Part shown: piece after piece, positions 8,031 through 17,051 of the stretch
Numbering within the stretch: position 1 is the stretch's first letter
How the letters are laid out: each line of letters opens with the position of its first letter
Assembly (NCBI GenBank): GCA_029560585.1
Contig: JAKQKQ010000142.1
Location: 1 to 64,000, forward strand
Reading direction: 5' to 3'
Length of the DNA stretch: 64,000 nt
DNA from: Verrucomicrobiota bacterium
Lineage (GTDB): Bacteria > Verrucomicrobiota > Verrucomicrobiia > JADLBR01
Notes under the pieces: generated by a model
Told to the model about the DNA's origin: nothing
Database searches by the model: none
What the model saw: the letters and a program-made list of their open reading frames with translations, nothing else
Made by a program: the position numbers and the translations under genes

Positions 8031-10418
8031 TCACCCCGGCCCAGGCACCAGCCCCGGACCCACAAACCGGCGGCTCTCCCCCGGGTCCGTTTCGAGATCA
8101 ACGGTCTTCTCCCCATACCTCACCCTGCATGTCTTGCCCCCAAGGCTATGGATCACCGTGGACGTCAGCGCCCCATCCCGCCATGCCAGATCGACAGAAA
8201 AACCGCCGCGCGCGCGCAGCCCTTTGATCGCCCCGGCGGGCCACGCACCCGGCAACGCCGGCAACAGCTGGATTTCCCCCGCGTGGCTCTGAAGCAGCAT
8301 CTCGGCGATCCCCGCGCAACCGCCGAAGTTGCCATCGATCTGGAAGGGCGGGCACACGTCCAGCAGATTCGCCTGCGTGGACTGCGTCAACAACTCCTGC
8401 AACATCTTGTGCGCGTGATCGCCATCGCCCAGGCGTGCCCAGAAACTGATCTTCCAGGCCTTGCTCCAGCCCGTCCCGCCATCGCCCCGGAGCTCGAGCG
8501 AACGCCTGGCTGCGGCCGCGAGCCCGGGCGTGCCGCGCGGGGTGATCTGCCGACCCGGGTGCAGGCCGAATAGATGCGAGCAGTGCCGGTGCTGTGGCTC
8601 GGGTTCGACAAACTCCTCCCCCCACTCCAGAAGCTGGCCCCGCGAACCGATCTGGTACGGCCGCAACCTCGCCAGCGCCTTGCCCAGCTCCGCACGAAAA
8701 TCAGGGTCGACCGCCAGAATCTCCGAGGCCCGGAGCGTGTCATTGAAAAGCTCGCGGATGACCGCCATGTCCATCGCGCAGCCGACGCTCACGCTGGCCC
8801 TCTGCTTCTTTTCGCCGTAGACGAAGGAATTCTCCGGCGATGTGCCAACCGGGGTCACCAGAGTCCCCCGGCCGTCATCCACCAGCCAATCGAGGTAGAA
8901 CAGGCACGCATCCCTCATCAAGGGATACGCATCTCTCGCCAGGAAATCGCGGTCGCCCGTGAAGAGGTAGTGCTCAAACAGGTGCTGGCACAACCAGCCG
9001 CTGCCCATCGGCCAAAAGGACGTCTGCGCGATATTGTCCACGGGCTGGGCATCGCGCCAGAGCGTCGTGTTATGATGCGCGACCCAACCGCGCCGATGAT
9101 ACATCTCGCTCGCCACCCGGCGACCATCCACGGCCAGTTCGCGCACCATCCGAAGCAAGGGTTCCGCGCATTCGGTGAGATTCCCCACTTCCGCCGGCCA
9201 GTAGTTCATCTCCGTGTTGATGTTGATCGTGTACTGGCACGCCCACGGCGGGATGATGTCTTTATTCCAGATGCCCTGCAGGTTCAGCGGCTGGCCGCCC
9301 GGCCGAGAGCCGGAGATCATCAGATACCGGCCAAACTGAAAATATGCCGCCGCCAGCGCCGGGTCCGGTTGCCTGAGGCGCTGGTCGGTTGACAGATCAG
9401 TCGCCGTGCCCAGATCGAGCGTGACGCGATCAAACAACCCGCCGTAATCGCGCGCGTGTCGTTCCAGCAACTCCGCGAACCCAAACCTGCCCGCCCCACG
9501 AAGAAACCCGTCCGCCTCGTGCGCCGCGTCCACCGGCTTCCGCCCAAACCCGCCGTAACTGGAGGCCGCACTAAACACGATCAGCGCCTCATCCGTACCC
9601 GCAACCTCCAGACCAGTCACCGCTCCGCCCTTGGCCCACACCTGCAGCCTCGCCCCGAAGTTCAAACCGCGGCCGTCGTACGAGATCTGCGCGGCGCCCG
9701 GTAGACGTTTCCCATCCCTGTCCCAAAGTTCGGGATACTTCCACGTGTCACCCTTCTTCTCCACCCAGTCGAGGGTGCGGCGCAGCACCATCCCGGGCAG
9801 CTGGCTGTCCATCGAGAGTCGGCCCGCATCCACCCTCATCGTTGCGGGATGCGGACATGTCAGGCGCACCCGGAAGGTCAGCCCGCCCGGCCTGTCCGCG
9901 GCGAGCCTTATGACGATGACCCCGTCGGGGTGACTGGCGAAGATCTCGCGGGTGAATGTCACACCCTCGCAGCGATAGCGCACTCGGAAAACAGCATCGG
10001 CGAGGTCGAGCTCGCGCCGGTAGCCTTCGATTGGTCGCCCATGGTCAAAATCTAGGTACAGATCCCCCAGTGGCTGGTAACAGGCCCAGGCGCGTCCGAG
10101 CCACTTCTCCGTCACCATGCGGTCGGCCTCGGCAAACTGTCGCGAGGCCAAGAGGTTGGTTACGGCCGCAAAATCCTGGCCGACGTCGAGCGGCAGGTCG
10201 CGGTATCCGGGATAACCGGAGACAAGCGTGTTTTCGTTGAGTTGAAGGTGCTCGGTCACCGGGTCCCCAAAGACCATCGCCCCCAGTCGCCCGTTGCCAA
10301 TGGGCACGGCCTCCTCCCACTTCGTCGCAGGCCGCGTGTACCAGAGCGTCGTCGCTGGCGCCGGCCTCACCGCCCCAGGCCAAAGCGCCATCGCCGCGAT
10401 CAAGAGTCTTTTGCCCAT
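8031..10418 (-). CDS. GH95 alpha-L-fucosidase
   Basis: A 795-residue secreted glycosidase (signal peptide about 1-21). It starts with the family block LWYTRPATKWEEAVPIGNGRLGAMVFG. The (alpha/alpha)6 core holds the residues matching the characterised bifidobacterial enzyme: the Asn pair in TININTEMNYWPAEVGN (Asn399, Asn401), a Glu in GTSPENSF (Glu529) and an Asp in IDGNFGG (Asp695). The family releases alpha-1,2-linked fucose, and some members release galactose, from host glycans or plant and algal polysaccharides by inversion. Length is normal. As first gene of the cluster with a sulfatase and a sialidase/esterase fusion, it points to sulfated fucosylated glycans. No SusC/SusD pair is nearby. 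Confidence 0.93.
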   Translation of the reverse strand: MGKRLLIAAMALWPGAVRPAPATTLWYTRPATKWEEAVPIGNGRLGAMVFGDPVTEHLQLNENTLVSGYPGYRDLPLDVGQDFAAVTNLLASRQFAEADRMVTEKWLGRAWACYQPLGDLYLDFDHGRPIEGYRRELDLADAVFRVRYRCEGVTFTREIFASHPDGVIVIRLAADRPGGLTFRVRLTCPHPATMRVDAGRLSMDSQLPGMVLRRTLDWVEKKGDTWKYPELWDRDGKRLPGAAQISYDGRGLNFGARLQVWAKGGAVTGLEVAGTDEALIVFSAASSYGGFGRKPVDAAHEADGFLRGAGRFGFAELLERHARDYGGLFDRVTLDLGTATDLSTDQRLRQPDPALAAAYFQFGRYLMISGSRPGGQPLNLQGIWNKDIIPPWACQYTININTEMNYWPAEVGNLTECAEPLLRMVRELAVDGRRVASEMYHRRGWVAHHNTTLWRDAQPVDNIAQTSFWPMGSGWLCQHLFEHYLFTGDRDFLARDAYPLMRDACLFYLDWLVDDGRGTLVTPVGTSPENSFVYGEKKQRASVSVGCAMDMAVIRELFNDTLRASEILAVDPDFRAELGKALARLRPYQIGSRGQLLEWGEEFVEPEPQHRHCSHLFGLHPGRQITPRGTPGLAAAARRSLELRGDGGTGWSKAWKISFWARLGDGDHAHKMLQELLTQSTQANLLDVCPPFQIDGNFGGCAGIAEMLLQSHAGEIQLLPALPGAWPAGAIKGLRARGGFSVDLAWRDGALTSTVIHSLGGKTCRVRYGEKTVDLETDPGESRRFVGPGLVPGPG

Positions 10419-10593
10419 GTCACACCCACCCTTCTCGCGGTCGCGTCGTCGCCGGCAAGAAAAGCGCCGCGAGCGACTCGCGGTTTGATGGCCGGGAGCG
10501 CGACCGCGTCACACGCGCCCCCGGAATTGCCATGGCTTGGCTTGCGCGGGCTCGCCTTCTGGACAGCCATCCGCGCTGCATCTGTCGCAACAG

Positions 10594-11001
10594 TTACTTC
10601 AGGAGATCGGCGGGCACCTTCCCACCATTTTCGGCGATCTTCTTGATGACCTGTTTGTGCAACCAGATATTCATCTCGGCCGAACCCTTTTTATCAATAT
10701 CGGCCTGGCTGTAGCCGAGTTCGAGCGCGAGCGTCTTCCGGGCGGCGAAACTACTCTCGAGACCAAGCAATTTTAAAAGATCGACGATAGATTTCTTCCA
10801 ATCGAGTTTCTCGGGATTCTTCCCCGCCATTTCAGCGAGCAGTTTATCGACATCGACCACCTGCGTGGGTGCAGGTGCCGGAGCGACCGGTGTGGCGGCC
10901 GATCCAGGTGCGGCGCCGGCCGGGGCTGGAGTGGCACCAGCTTGGGCCAACGGATGTGACGCGCCGAAGATTTTTGACATGATTGAGGAGAACATACCCA
11001 T
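10594..11001 (-). CDS. DUF3597 family protein
   Basis: A 135-residue protein beginning MGMFSSIMSKIFG, followed by a Pro/Ala-rich linker (about 20-48) and a conserved C-terminal helical domain from about 50: VDVDKLLAEMAGKNPEKLDWKKSIVDLLKLLG and LAFELGY-like LALELGYSQADIDKKGSAEMNIWLHKQV. This is the DUF3597 pattern; the family has a solved fold but no known function, and proteins often carry a similar disordered linker. No signal peptide is obvious. It stands alone, divergent from the small glycine-rich gene at 11347. Confidence 0.85.
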   Translation of the reverse strand: MGMFSSIMSKIFGASHPLAQAGATPAPAGAAPGSAATPVAPAPAPTQVVDVDKLLAEMAGKNPEKLDWKKSIVDLLKLLGLESSFAARKTLALELGYSQADIDKKGSAEMNIWLHKQVIKKIAENGGKVPADLLK

Positions 11002-11346
11002 AGTAAATTACCATAGCACGATCATTGGCCCCCATCAAACGGTTGTTCGTCTGTGCGGCGACAATCATCAAAGTTCTGCGGGCACAACGTCACATAGTGG
11101 CATCGGTTGTCGACGACGAGGAACGGAATGCCCCGCCATCTTACCCGCGCAAGATTCATTTGAATCAAATCGTCGGATGTGGTATCGGGAAGATGTCATG
11201 TGCAGAGGTGCGGAATCTGCCATCAGCCGACTGGAGTCCGCCCGGGAGTCTAACTGTGCGCCACCGCTTCATGCCAGACCGCCGCGACAGTGGCGGCTGC
11301 GCACTCATCAGCACAACACATCACACGGCAACAGGGAGAAAGCCAT
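11002..11346. other. Divergent intergenic region
   Basis: 345 bases between two divergent small genes. It contains a short inverted repeat GATTC-ATTT-GAATC near 11152 and a good ribosome-binding stretch (GGGAGAAA) just before ATG 11347. No RNA gene or longer frame is convincing. Confidence 0.35.
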
Positions 11347-11631
11347 ATGGACATCGTCAGTTTGATCATCCAGCTCGCGAGCGGCGCGGCCGGCGGCAAT
11401 ATAGCTGGTGCGTTGCTCAAGCAATTCAACCTTGGCCCGGTGGGTAATTCGATCGTTGGCATCCTGGGCGGAGGTCTCGGTGGCCAACTCCTCGGAATGC
11501 TCGGCGTGGGCGGAACCGCAGCGGGTGGGTTGGACATCGCATCCATCCTCTCGAGCATCGCCGGCGGCGGTGTCGGCGGTGGGGCTCTGATGGCGATCAT
11601 CGGCGTCATCCGCAACATGATTCGAAAATAG
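11347..11631 (+). CDS. Small glycine-rich membrane protein
   Basis: A 94-residue protein, MDIVSLIIQLASGAAGGN, with very Gly-rich hydrophobic text (ILGGGLGGQLLGMLGVGG, SSIAGGGVGGGALMAIIGVI). I chose ATG 11347, preceded by GGGAGAAA at the right spacing, over an upstream in-frame start. Similar short proteins occur widely in bacteria as uncharacterised conserved proteins. The glycine-zipper character suggests insertion into a membrane or oligomerisation. The function is unknown. Confidence 0.72.
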   Translation: MDIVSLIIQLASGAAGGNIAGALLKQFNLGPVGNSIVGILGGGLGGQLLGMLGVGGTAAGGLDIASILSSIAGGGVGGGALMAIIGVIRNMIRK

Positions 11632-11660
11632 TCTCCCGAAGGGTCCGGCTTCTCGTTCTC

Positions 11661-11684
11661 GCCCCCGCGTCGGCGCGCGGGGGC
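11661..11684 (+). terminator. GC-rich hairpin after the glycine-rich gene
   Basis: A perfect 9-bp stem GCCCCCGCG / CGCGGGGGC with a 6-base loop, 30 bases past the stop. There is no T-run, so intrinsic termination is only likely by position. Confidence 0.42.
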
Positions 11685-11785
11685 ACCCGCGTCGGATTTC
11701 GGGTCGACAAATTCTTGAGTCCGGTGCCGTCCCGGTGCCGGGCAGTTGACGCGCGGCGTGGCGCTTGCGATTCTGGCGCACGCCA

Positions 11786-13000
11786 ATGACCCAACACCGG
11801 CTCAAGAAAGGGTATTACACGCTGGAGGGCATCAATGCCTTCGCAACGGCGTTCTATTTCAATTACCTCTTCTTCTTCATGCAGGCGAGGTTTGGGTACG
11901 GGAATCTGGAAAACCTGCTTCTGTCTGCCACCAATGGCTTCATCTACATGTGCGCGGCCTGGCAGGGTGGCCGATTCGCGCAACGATTCGGTTACTTCAC
12001 GGCCCTGTGGTCCGGGTTTGGCACGATGTGCCTGGCGCTTCTGGGAGGATGCGTGGCCCAAACCCAGTTCGCGCACTGGTCGGTGATGGCCGTCTGGACA
12101 CTGGGAATGTGTTTCACCTGGCCAACGCTGGAGGCGCTGGTGAGCGAGGGCGAAACGCTCCAGACCCTGCCGGGCCGGATCGGCATCTACAATCTCACTT
12201 GGGCGGGTGGCAGCGCACTGGCCTATTTCACGGGGGGCGCGCTCCTGGAATTATTGGGGGACCGGAGCCTCTTTCTGGTGCCCGCCGGATTGCACCTCGC
12301 TCAATTGGCCCTGCTGGGATGGCTGCATCGCGGGAACCGCAGGGCGATTCCCCCCGCGCCTTCGAAGAGATCGGACAGGCCGCCAGAGGCGCCAGCGGCC
12401 CATGCCGCCCAGGGGCGCGCGAAGATGTTCCTGCGTTTGGCGTGGTTGGCAAACCCCTTCGCCTACGTGGCGATCAACACGATCATCGCGGTGATTCCCG
12501 GATTGGCAAAGCGCCATGACCTGAGCCCGATGTGGGCTGGCTTCTTCTGTTCGCTGTGGCTGTTCTCGCGGATGGGGGCGTTCGCGGTCCTGTGGCTCTG
12601 GTCGGGCTGGCATTATCGATTTCGCTGGTTCGTGGCCGCCTATTTTCTGGTTACGGCCAGTTTTGCCGTGATCCTGCTGTCGCCCGCCCTGTGGCCAGTG
12701 ATGGTTGCCCAGGTGACCTTCGGCGCAGCCGTGGGCCTCGTCTATTATTCATCGCTATTCTATTCGATGGACGTGGGCGAAACCAAGGGCGAGCACGGCG
12801 GTATTCACGAGGCCGCCATCGGCGCCGGGATATTCGGGGGCCCGGCGGTGGGGACGGCGGCGCTCGCACTCTTTCCAGGCGAAACCTCGACTGGGGTGTG
12901 GGCCGTGGCTGGCCTCCTGATGGTCGGCGGTGCCGCGATCGTGGGAATCCGCTGGCGTTCTTGGCGCAGCGAGGTGGCGCCGGACTCGAAACACACCTGA
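11786..13000 (+). CDS. MFS permease
   Basis: A 404-residue integral membrane protein with about 12 hydrophobic segments. ATG 11786 is preferred to an in-frame TTG seven codons earlier; the text begins MTQHRLKKGYYTLEGINAFATAFYF. The loops carry the polar, charged linker expected between the two six-helix halves (HRGNRRAIPPAPSKRSDRPP, near 190-210). Motifs fit the major facilitator superfamily, but no substrate signature is clear. It is not obviously part of an operon. Confidence 0.8.
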   Translation: MTQHRLKKGYYTLEGINAFATAFYFNYLFFFMQARFGYGNLENLLLSATNGFIYMCAAWQGGRFAQRFGYFTALWSGFGTMCLALLGGCVAQTQFAHWSVMAVWTLGMCFTWPTLEALVSEGETLQTLPGRIGIYNLTWAGGSALAYFTGGALLELLGDRSLFLVPAGLHLAQLALLGWLHRGNRRAIPPAPSKRSDRPPEAPAAHAAQGRAKMFLRLAWLANPFAYVAINTIIAVIPGLAKRHDLSPMWAGFFCSLWLFSRMGAFAVLWLWSGWHYRFRWFVAAYFLVTASFAVILLSPALWPVMVAQVTFGAAVGLVYYSSLFYSMDVGETKGEHGGIHEAAIGAGIFGGPAVGTAALALFPGETSTGVWAVAGLLMVGGAAIVGIRWRSWRSEVAPDSKHT

Positions 13001-13080
13001 TCGGGGGCCTCGCCCGCCGAGGTCACGCGCGTCTCTGCGCCGCCTCACCCAGGCATGCCCCCCGCTGACATCCACCAATC

Positions 13081-13869
13081 TCACCCTGACGGGCGAGCCA
13101 CACCCGTGCGCTCAAAAAACAGCCCTATCGCACGCTCCCGCGCCGGCCGCCAATCCGGCACCCTATACGGCACAAGGACCGTGGTCGCCTTGCGCGCCCC
13201 GCCCCGTTCCACGAATCCCGTGAACCACGCAGCTCCACCCCACGCCCCTGTCTTGCCAAACACCTTCGCCCCCGGGTCCGGGCACGGCCACGACATCACG
13301 TCTTCCAACATGAGCTGCACCTCGGGCGTGGACGCCAAGCCGCCGCGCATCAAACGCACCGTAAACCCGTGCAGGCGCCGCGCCGTCACTTTCAGCACGC
13401 CGCCCCGCACCACGGCCGATGCGTCACCGCCCAACCAGTCACCGGCGACCACCCCATCCACAAACCTCGTCCGCACCGCCCATCCGACGATCTTCTCTGG
13501 ACGGAGGCGCCCCGCCAGCCACAAGAAATACTCGTTGCTGGAACATCGCATCGCCTCGCGCATGTCGATCTCGCGCCGCCCGTTCCCACCGGGCACGTCG
13601 TGGCATACGTGCCGCTCCGATGGCGCCGCAATCCCCCCCTCCAATACCGCCAACGCAATCACAAGCTTGAAAGTGGATGCGGGGCACGCTGCCACATCAG
13701 CCAGAGCCGCATCGCCCGCCACGATCTCGGCCCCTCCCCCCCCAATCGTCTCCAGCACCACATATCTTTCGCCGCGCACCCACCCCCCGCAGAGACCCGC
13801 CGCACACGCGAGCCAAAGCCCAGAACGGCCAAGCCGCGCGCCCACCTTTTTCCGTCTCGCCCTCCACAT
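13081..13869 (-). CDS. Class D beta-lactamase-like/penicillin-binding serine hydrolase
   Basis: A 262-residue exported protein (hydrophobic stretch about 15-31). The three serine-acyltransferase motifs are present in order: PASTFK (Ser65, Lys68), CSSNEYF with S-S-N at 110-112, and FGKTGAWGGAAWFTGFV (Lys206-Thr-Gly208). The surrounding text (PASTFK, KTG followed by W-x-GF) is OXA/BlaR-sensor-like. True OXA enzymes have S-x-V, however, while S-x-N is typical of penicillin-binding proteins and class A. It could be a beta-lactamase, a D,D-peptidase or a beta-lactam sensor domain; the sequence does not decide. It is divergent from the Ser/Thr kinase gene, with 73 bases between the starts. Confidence 0.75.
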   Translation of the reverse strand: MWRARRKKVGARLGRSGLWLACAAGLCGGWVRGERYVVLETIGGGGAEIVAGDAALADVAACPASTFKLVIALAVLEGGIAAPSERHVCHDVPGGNGRREIDMREAMRCSSNEYFLWLAGRLRPEKIVGWAVRTRFVDGVVAGDWLGGDASAVVRGGVLKVTARRLHGFTVRLMRGGLASTPEVQLMLEDVMSWPCPDPGAKVFGKTGAWGGAAWFTGFVERGGARKATTVLVPYRVPDWRPARERAIGLFFERTGVARPSG

Positions 13870-13885
13870 AAAATGAGCCTAGTGT

Positions 13886-13906
13886 GTACCGTAATCTTTA
13901 CGATAC
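13886..13906. promoter_or_regulatory. Inverted repeat between divergent hydrolase and kinase genes
   Basis: GTACCGTAA-TCT-TTACGATAC: 9-base arms with one mismatch and a 3-base centre, lying in the 73 bases between two divergent starts. Position and symmetry suggest an operator affecting one or both promoters. No regulator is known. Confidence 0.4.
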
Positions 13907-13942
13907 CGCGATTTCTGCAAAAGTTGTTTGTTTAGACGTCCG

Positions 13943-15844
13943 ATGGCCGAACGAATCCTCAAGCCCATGGACTACAGGGAGTTCGGGGTGACCGTCCGCG
14001 GTTTCGCCCCGCGCCACCGGATTTTCAATCGATACATCCTCCAGCGTTTGCTGGGCAGCGGGGGCATGGGCGTCGTGTGGCTCGCCCAAGACGAGCAACT
14101 CGGTCGCTCCGTCGCCCTCAAGTTCCTCAACGACTCCCTCTTTCAAGACCCCACGGCACTGGACGAACTCAAGCGGGAAACCCGCAAATGCCTTGAGTTG
14201 ACCCACCACAACATCGTCCGCGTCTATGATTTCATTCAGGACAAAGACTGGGCGGCCATCTCCATGGAGTTCGTCGATGGCGACACACTCCGCAATCTCC
14301 AATCCAACAAGGCCAACGGCGTCTATGAGCCGCTGGAACTTGAGAAATGGATATGGCAACTCACCGACGCCCTCGAGTATGCCCACAATACCGCCAAGCT
14401 CGTTCACCGAGATCTCAAGCCCGCCAACCTCATCCTCAATCGGCGCGGAGATCTGAAGATCGCCGATTTCGGGATCGCCAGAAACGTCACCGAGGGCCAC
14501 AGGATTCACCAGGACGAGGTATCCGGCATTGGCACCCCCGTCTACATGAGCCCCCAACAGATGAATGGCGATCCTCCGACCGTCGCCGACGACGTCTATT
14601 CGCTGGGCACCACGCTATACGAACTCGCCACGGGCCGTCCTCCCTTCTATGAGGGCGACATCACCCATCAGGTCATGACCGCGATCCCACCGATGCTCGC
14701 CAGGCGGCGTCAGGAATTCGGGATACACAGCGGCAACATCCCGAAATGCTGGGAGGACACCGTGGCGCGTTGCCTCGCGAAACGGCCCCAGGATCGACCG
14801 GCCAGCATCCGCGAGGCCGCGGAATCCCTCTATCCGCAGAGCCGCTTTACGACGGCCATGCAGGCGCTCCTCGGCACTGACGACACCAGCGTCATCCGGC
14901 CATCCACATCGCCCTCTTCCTATAAGCCGCCCACGACCTTCCGGCCGATCACCCTACCGGTCCCACCGCCCGCCCCACCACCGACGATTGAGATCCGTTC
15001 CCCCCGCCGACTCAAGCTCCCCCGGCAGGCGTGGATCGCGATCGGCTCGGTGCTCGTAATCGCGTTGATTGGCGCAGCATTTTTCGCGACCCGGCCCATC
15101 AGGGCGCCCCAGCTCCCGGAGCCGGAACAGGAGCCACCCACCACAGCGCCGCCCGAGAAGCCGCCACCACAGCAGGCGCAGGCGCCGACACTTACCACCG
15201 CAGCCGACCTCGCTTCAGAAAACGCCCTGATCCAGTTCTTGGAAAAACTCCGCGGGCAACCGGCGGTCGCCCGCCCCTCGAAGAACCTGAACCCGGAACA
15301 GCTCGAGGCCGACAGCCGCGCCCGCGCGTTCTTCAACGAGGGGAAACTTGCCGAGGCCGCAGAGGCTTATCGCGCCATCCTCAAGTCCTCGCCATCCAAT
15401 GCGCATTCTCTCGCAAATCTCGCCACCATCCTCGCCAGTCAAGGCGACAACAAGCAGGCCCTGAAGTTTGCCTCAAGAGCGGTCCAGTCCGAACCAAACG
15501 ACGCGTTCGCCAGGGTCACCCTAGGCTCGATCCAACACGCCCTCGGCCAAGATACAGAATCCCTGCACACCCTCGCCGATGCTGCGGCGCTCGACCCCTA
15601 CGACCACGTGATCCGACGCTTCATCGGCGTCGCCGCCTCCGGGATCCAGTGGAGCGCCCTCGCCGAACGCCAGTTCCTCGAATCCATCCGCCTCAACCCT
15701 AACTCCGCCGAGACCCACCTCGACCTCGCCATTCTCTACGCGACCGCAACACCTCCCCACATCGACCGCGCCCGCAAACATTACGAAACGGCCCGCTCCC
15801 TGGGCCTGCCCCCCGATCCCCGGATCGAGCCACTGCTCAAATAG
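13943..15844 (+). CDS. Membrane Ser/Thr protein kinase with C-terminal TPRs
   Basis: A 633-residue protein; ATG 13943 is used rather than TTG 13928. The Hanks-type kinase domain spans about 30-300: GSGGMG (38-43), catalytic Lys60, HRDLKPAN (155-162), DFG (175-177) and GTPVYMSPQQ. A Pro-rich juxtamembrane region leads to one membrane segment (about 364-383), then another Pro-rich stretch. Residues about 460-630 hold TPR-like helices (ARAFFNEGKLAEAAEAYRAILK, SLANLATILASQGD, AFARVTLGSIQHALGQD). With a cytoplasmic kinase and a single membrane span, the TPRs would face the periplasm as a sensor or scaffold; this topology is inference. Kinases of this type are numerous in PVC bacteria. Confidence 0.9.
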   Translation: MAERILKPMDYREFGVTVRGFAPRHRIFNRYILQRLLGSGGMGVVWLAQDEQLGRSVALKFLNDSLFQDPTALDELKRETRKCLELTHHNIVRVYDFIQDKDWAAISMEFVDGDTLRNLQSNKANGVYEPLELEKWIWQLTDALEYAHNTAKLVHRDLKPANLILNRRGDLKIADFGIARNVTEGHRIHQDEVSGIGTPVYMSPQQMNGDPPTVADDVYSLGTTLYELATGRPPFYEGDITHQVMTAIPPMLARRRQEFGIHSGNIPKCWEDTVARCLAKRPQDRPASIREAAESLYPQSRFTTAMQALLGTDDTSVIRPSTSPSSYKPPTTFRPITLPVPPPAPPPTIEIRSPRRLKLPRQAWIAIGSVLVIALIGAAFFATRPIRAPQLPEPEQEPPTTAPPEKPPPQQAQAPTLTTAADLASENALIQFLEKLRGQPAVARPSKNLNPEQLEADSRARAFFNEGKLAEAAEAYRAILKSSPSNAHSLANLATILASQGDNKQALKFASRAVQSEPNDAFARVTLGSIQHALGQDTESLHTLADAAALDPYDHVIRRFIGVAASGIQWSALAERQFLESIRLNPNSAETHLDLAILYATATPPHIDRARKHYETARSLGLPPDPRIEPLLK

Positions 15845-15894
15845 CGCGACGTACGGCGTTGACCAACCGACCTTTCCACCCCAACGTTCCGGGT

Positions 15895-15912
15895 CCCGCC
15901 ACCTTGGGCGGG
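15895..15912 (+). terminator. Short hairpin upstream of bioB
   Basis: CCCGCC-ACCTTG-GGCGGG, 50 bases after the kinase stop and 20 bases before the bioB start. It could terminate the kinase transcript or lie in the bioB leader. No U-tract. Confidence 0.3.
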
Positions 15913-15932
15913 CCACACTTGGAGACCAGCAA

Positions 15933-16925
15933 ATGGCGCGGATGACCCTCGACCGGTTGGAGGCGATCTACAACCAGCCCCTGTTCGACCTGCTGCAACA
16001 GGCGCGCGCCGTGCATGAGGAACACTGGCCCCGTCGCGAAGTCCAACTCTGCACGTTGCTCAGCATCAAGACCGGCGGCTGCAGCGAGGATTGTTCCTAC
16101 TGCGCCCAGAGCGCGCACCATGCGACGCCCGTCCAGCCGGAGCCCCTCCTCGACAAAGAAGCCGTCATGCGCGTCGCCCGCGCGGCCCGTGACCAAGGCT
16201 CGACTCGCTTCTGCATGGGCGCCGCGTGGAAAGGGGTCCGGGAGGGGGACAAGAAATTCGAGCAGGTGCTCGAGATTGTCCGCGAGGTTAACTCGCTCGG
16301 CCTGGAGGTCTGCGTCACCCTGGGCCAGCTCACCCCGGTCGCCGCCCAGCGTCTCCGCGCGGCGGGTGTCACCGCCTATAATCATAACATCGATACCAGC
16401 CCTGAATTCTACGCCAACATCGTCACCACCCACACCTTCGAGGACCGCCTCCAGACCATCCGTGCCGTTCAGGATGCCGGCATGGCGGTCTGCTGCGGGG
16501 GCATCATCGGCATGGGCGAGGCGCTCGTCGATCGTCTCCGGATGCTCGAGGTCGTCACCGGCTTCGATCCCGCCCCAGAGAGCCTCCCCATCAATTCGCT
16601 CGTCCCGATCCCGGGAACGCCCTTGGAAAACCTGCCGCGGGTCGACCTCTTCGAGGTGGTCCGGCTCATCGCAACGGCGCGCGTCGCCCTGCCGCGCACG
16701 AAAATCCGCCTGTCGGCCGGGCGCGAGAACCTCTCCCGCGAGGCCCAGGCAATGTGCTTTTTCGCCGGGGCCAATTCGATCTTCTTCGGCGACAAGTTGC
16801 TCACCACGGGCAACACGGCCGCCGAGGAAGATCTCGCTCTGCTGCGAGAGCTCGACCTGGAGCCCCAAGCCCCCTTCACCGACATCCAGGAACCGCACGC
16901 CTGCACGCGAGAGGCGCACGCCTGA
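15933..16925 (+). CDS. bioB: Biotin synthase
   Basis: A 330-residue radical-SAM enzyme that inserts sulfur into dethiobiotin in the last step of biotin synthesis. The 4Fe-4S/SAM motif is GGCSEDCSYCAQSAHH (Cys50, Cys54, Cys57). Other BioB blocks are present: RFCMGAAWKG, YNHNIDTSPEFY, CCGGIIGMGE, INSLVPIPGTPLE, IRLSAGRENL and FFGDKLLTTGN (residues for the 2Fe-2S cluster and substrate). Length is normal. No other bio genes lie nearby, so biotin synthesis is not clustered here. Its neighbours (kinase upstream, purEK downstream) are unrelated in pathway. Confidence 0.97.
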   Translation: MARMTLDRLEAIYNQPLFDLLQQARAVHEEHWPRREVQLCTLLSIKTGGCSEDCSYCAQSAHHATPVQPEPLLDKEAVMRVARAARDQGSTRFCMGAAWKGVREGDKKFEQVLEIVREVNSLGLEVCVTLGQLTPVAAQRLRAAGVTAYNHNIDTSPEFYANIVTTHTFEDRLQTIRAVQDAGMAVCCGGIIGMGEALVDRLRMLEVVTGFDPAPESLPINSLVPIPGTPLENLPRVDLFEVVRLIATARVALPRTKIRLSAGRENLSREAQAMCFFAGANSIFFGDKLLTTGNTAAEEDLALLRELDLEPQAPFTDIQEPHACTREAHA

Positions 16926-17016
16926 CGTCCGATTGCCCCGGGGCTGGCGAACGCATGGGCCGCGCCGTGCGGCTCCGCCCCCGCCGGGAATATCAAGCCG
17001 GCACCGCCGTACCGGA

Positions 17017-17045
17017 TTGGCATTCACGATGCGCCGCGCTACAAA
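17017..17045 (+). promoter_or_regulatory. Candidate promoter for purE, possibly leaderless
   Basis: TTGGCA (17017-17022), a 17-base spacer, then TACAAA (17040-17045). The ATG of purE is at 17052, only 6 bases after the -10 hexamer, so initiation at the usual distance would start the transcript at or next to the start codon. No Shine-Dalgarno is visible before the ATG, which agrees. Confidence 0.4.
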
Positions 17046-17051
17046 TCCCAC

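Noticed and set aside
16926-17051. Purine riboswitch before purE
   Set aside because: The 126-base gap shows none of the conserved purine-riboswitch core; the promoter candidate lies too close to the start for a leader.
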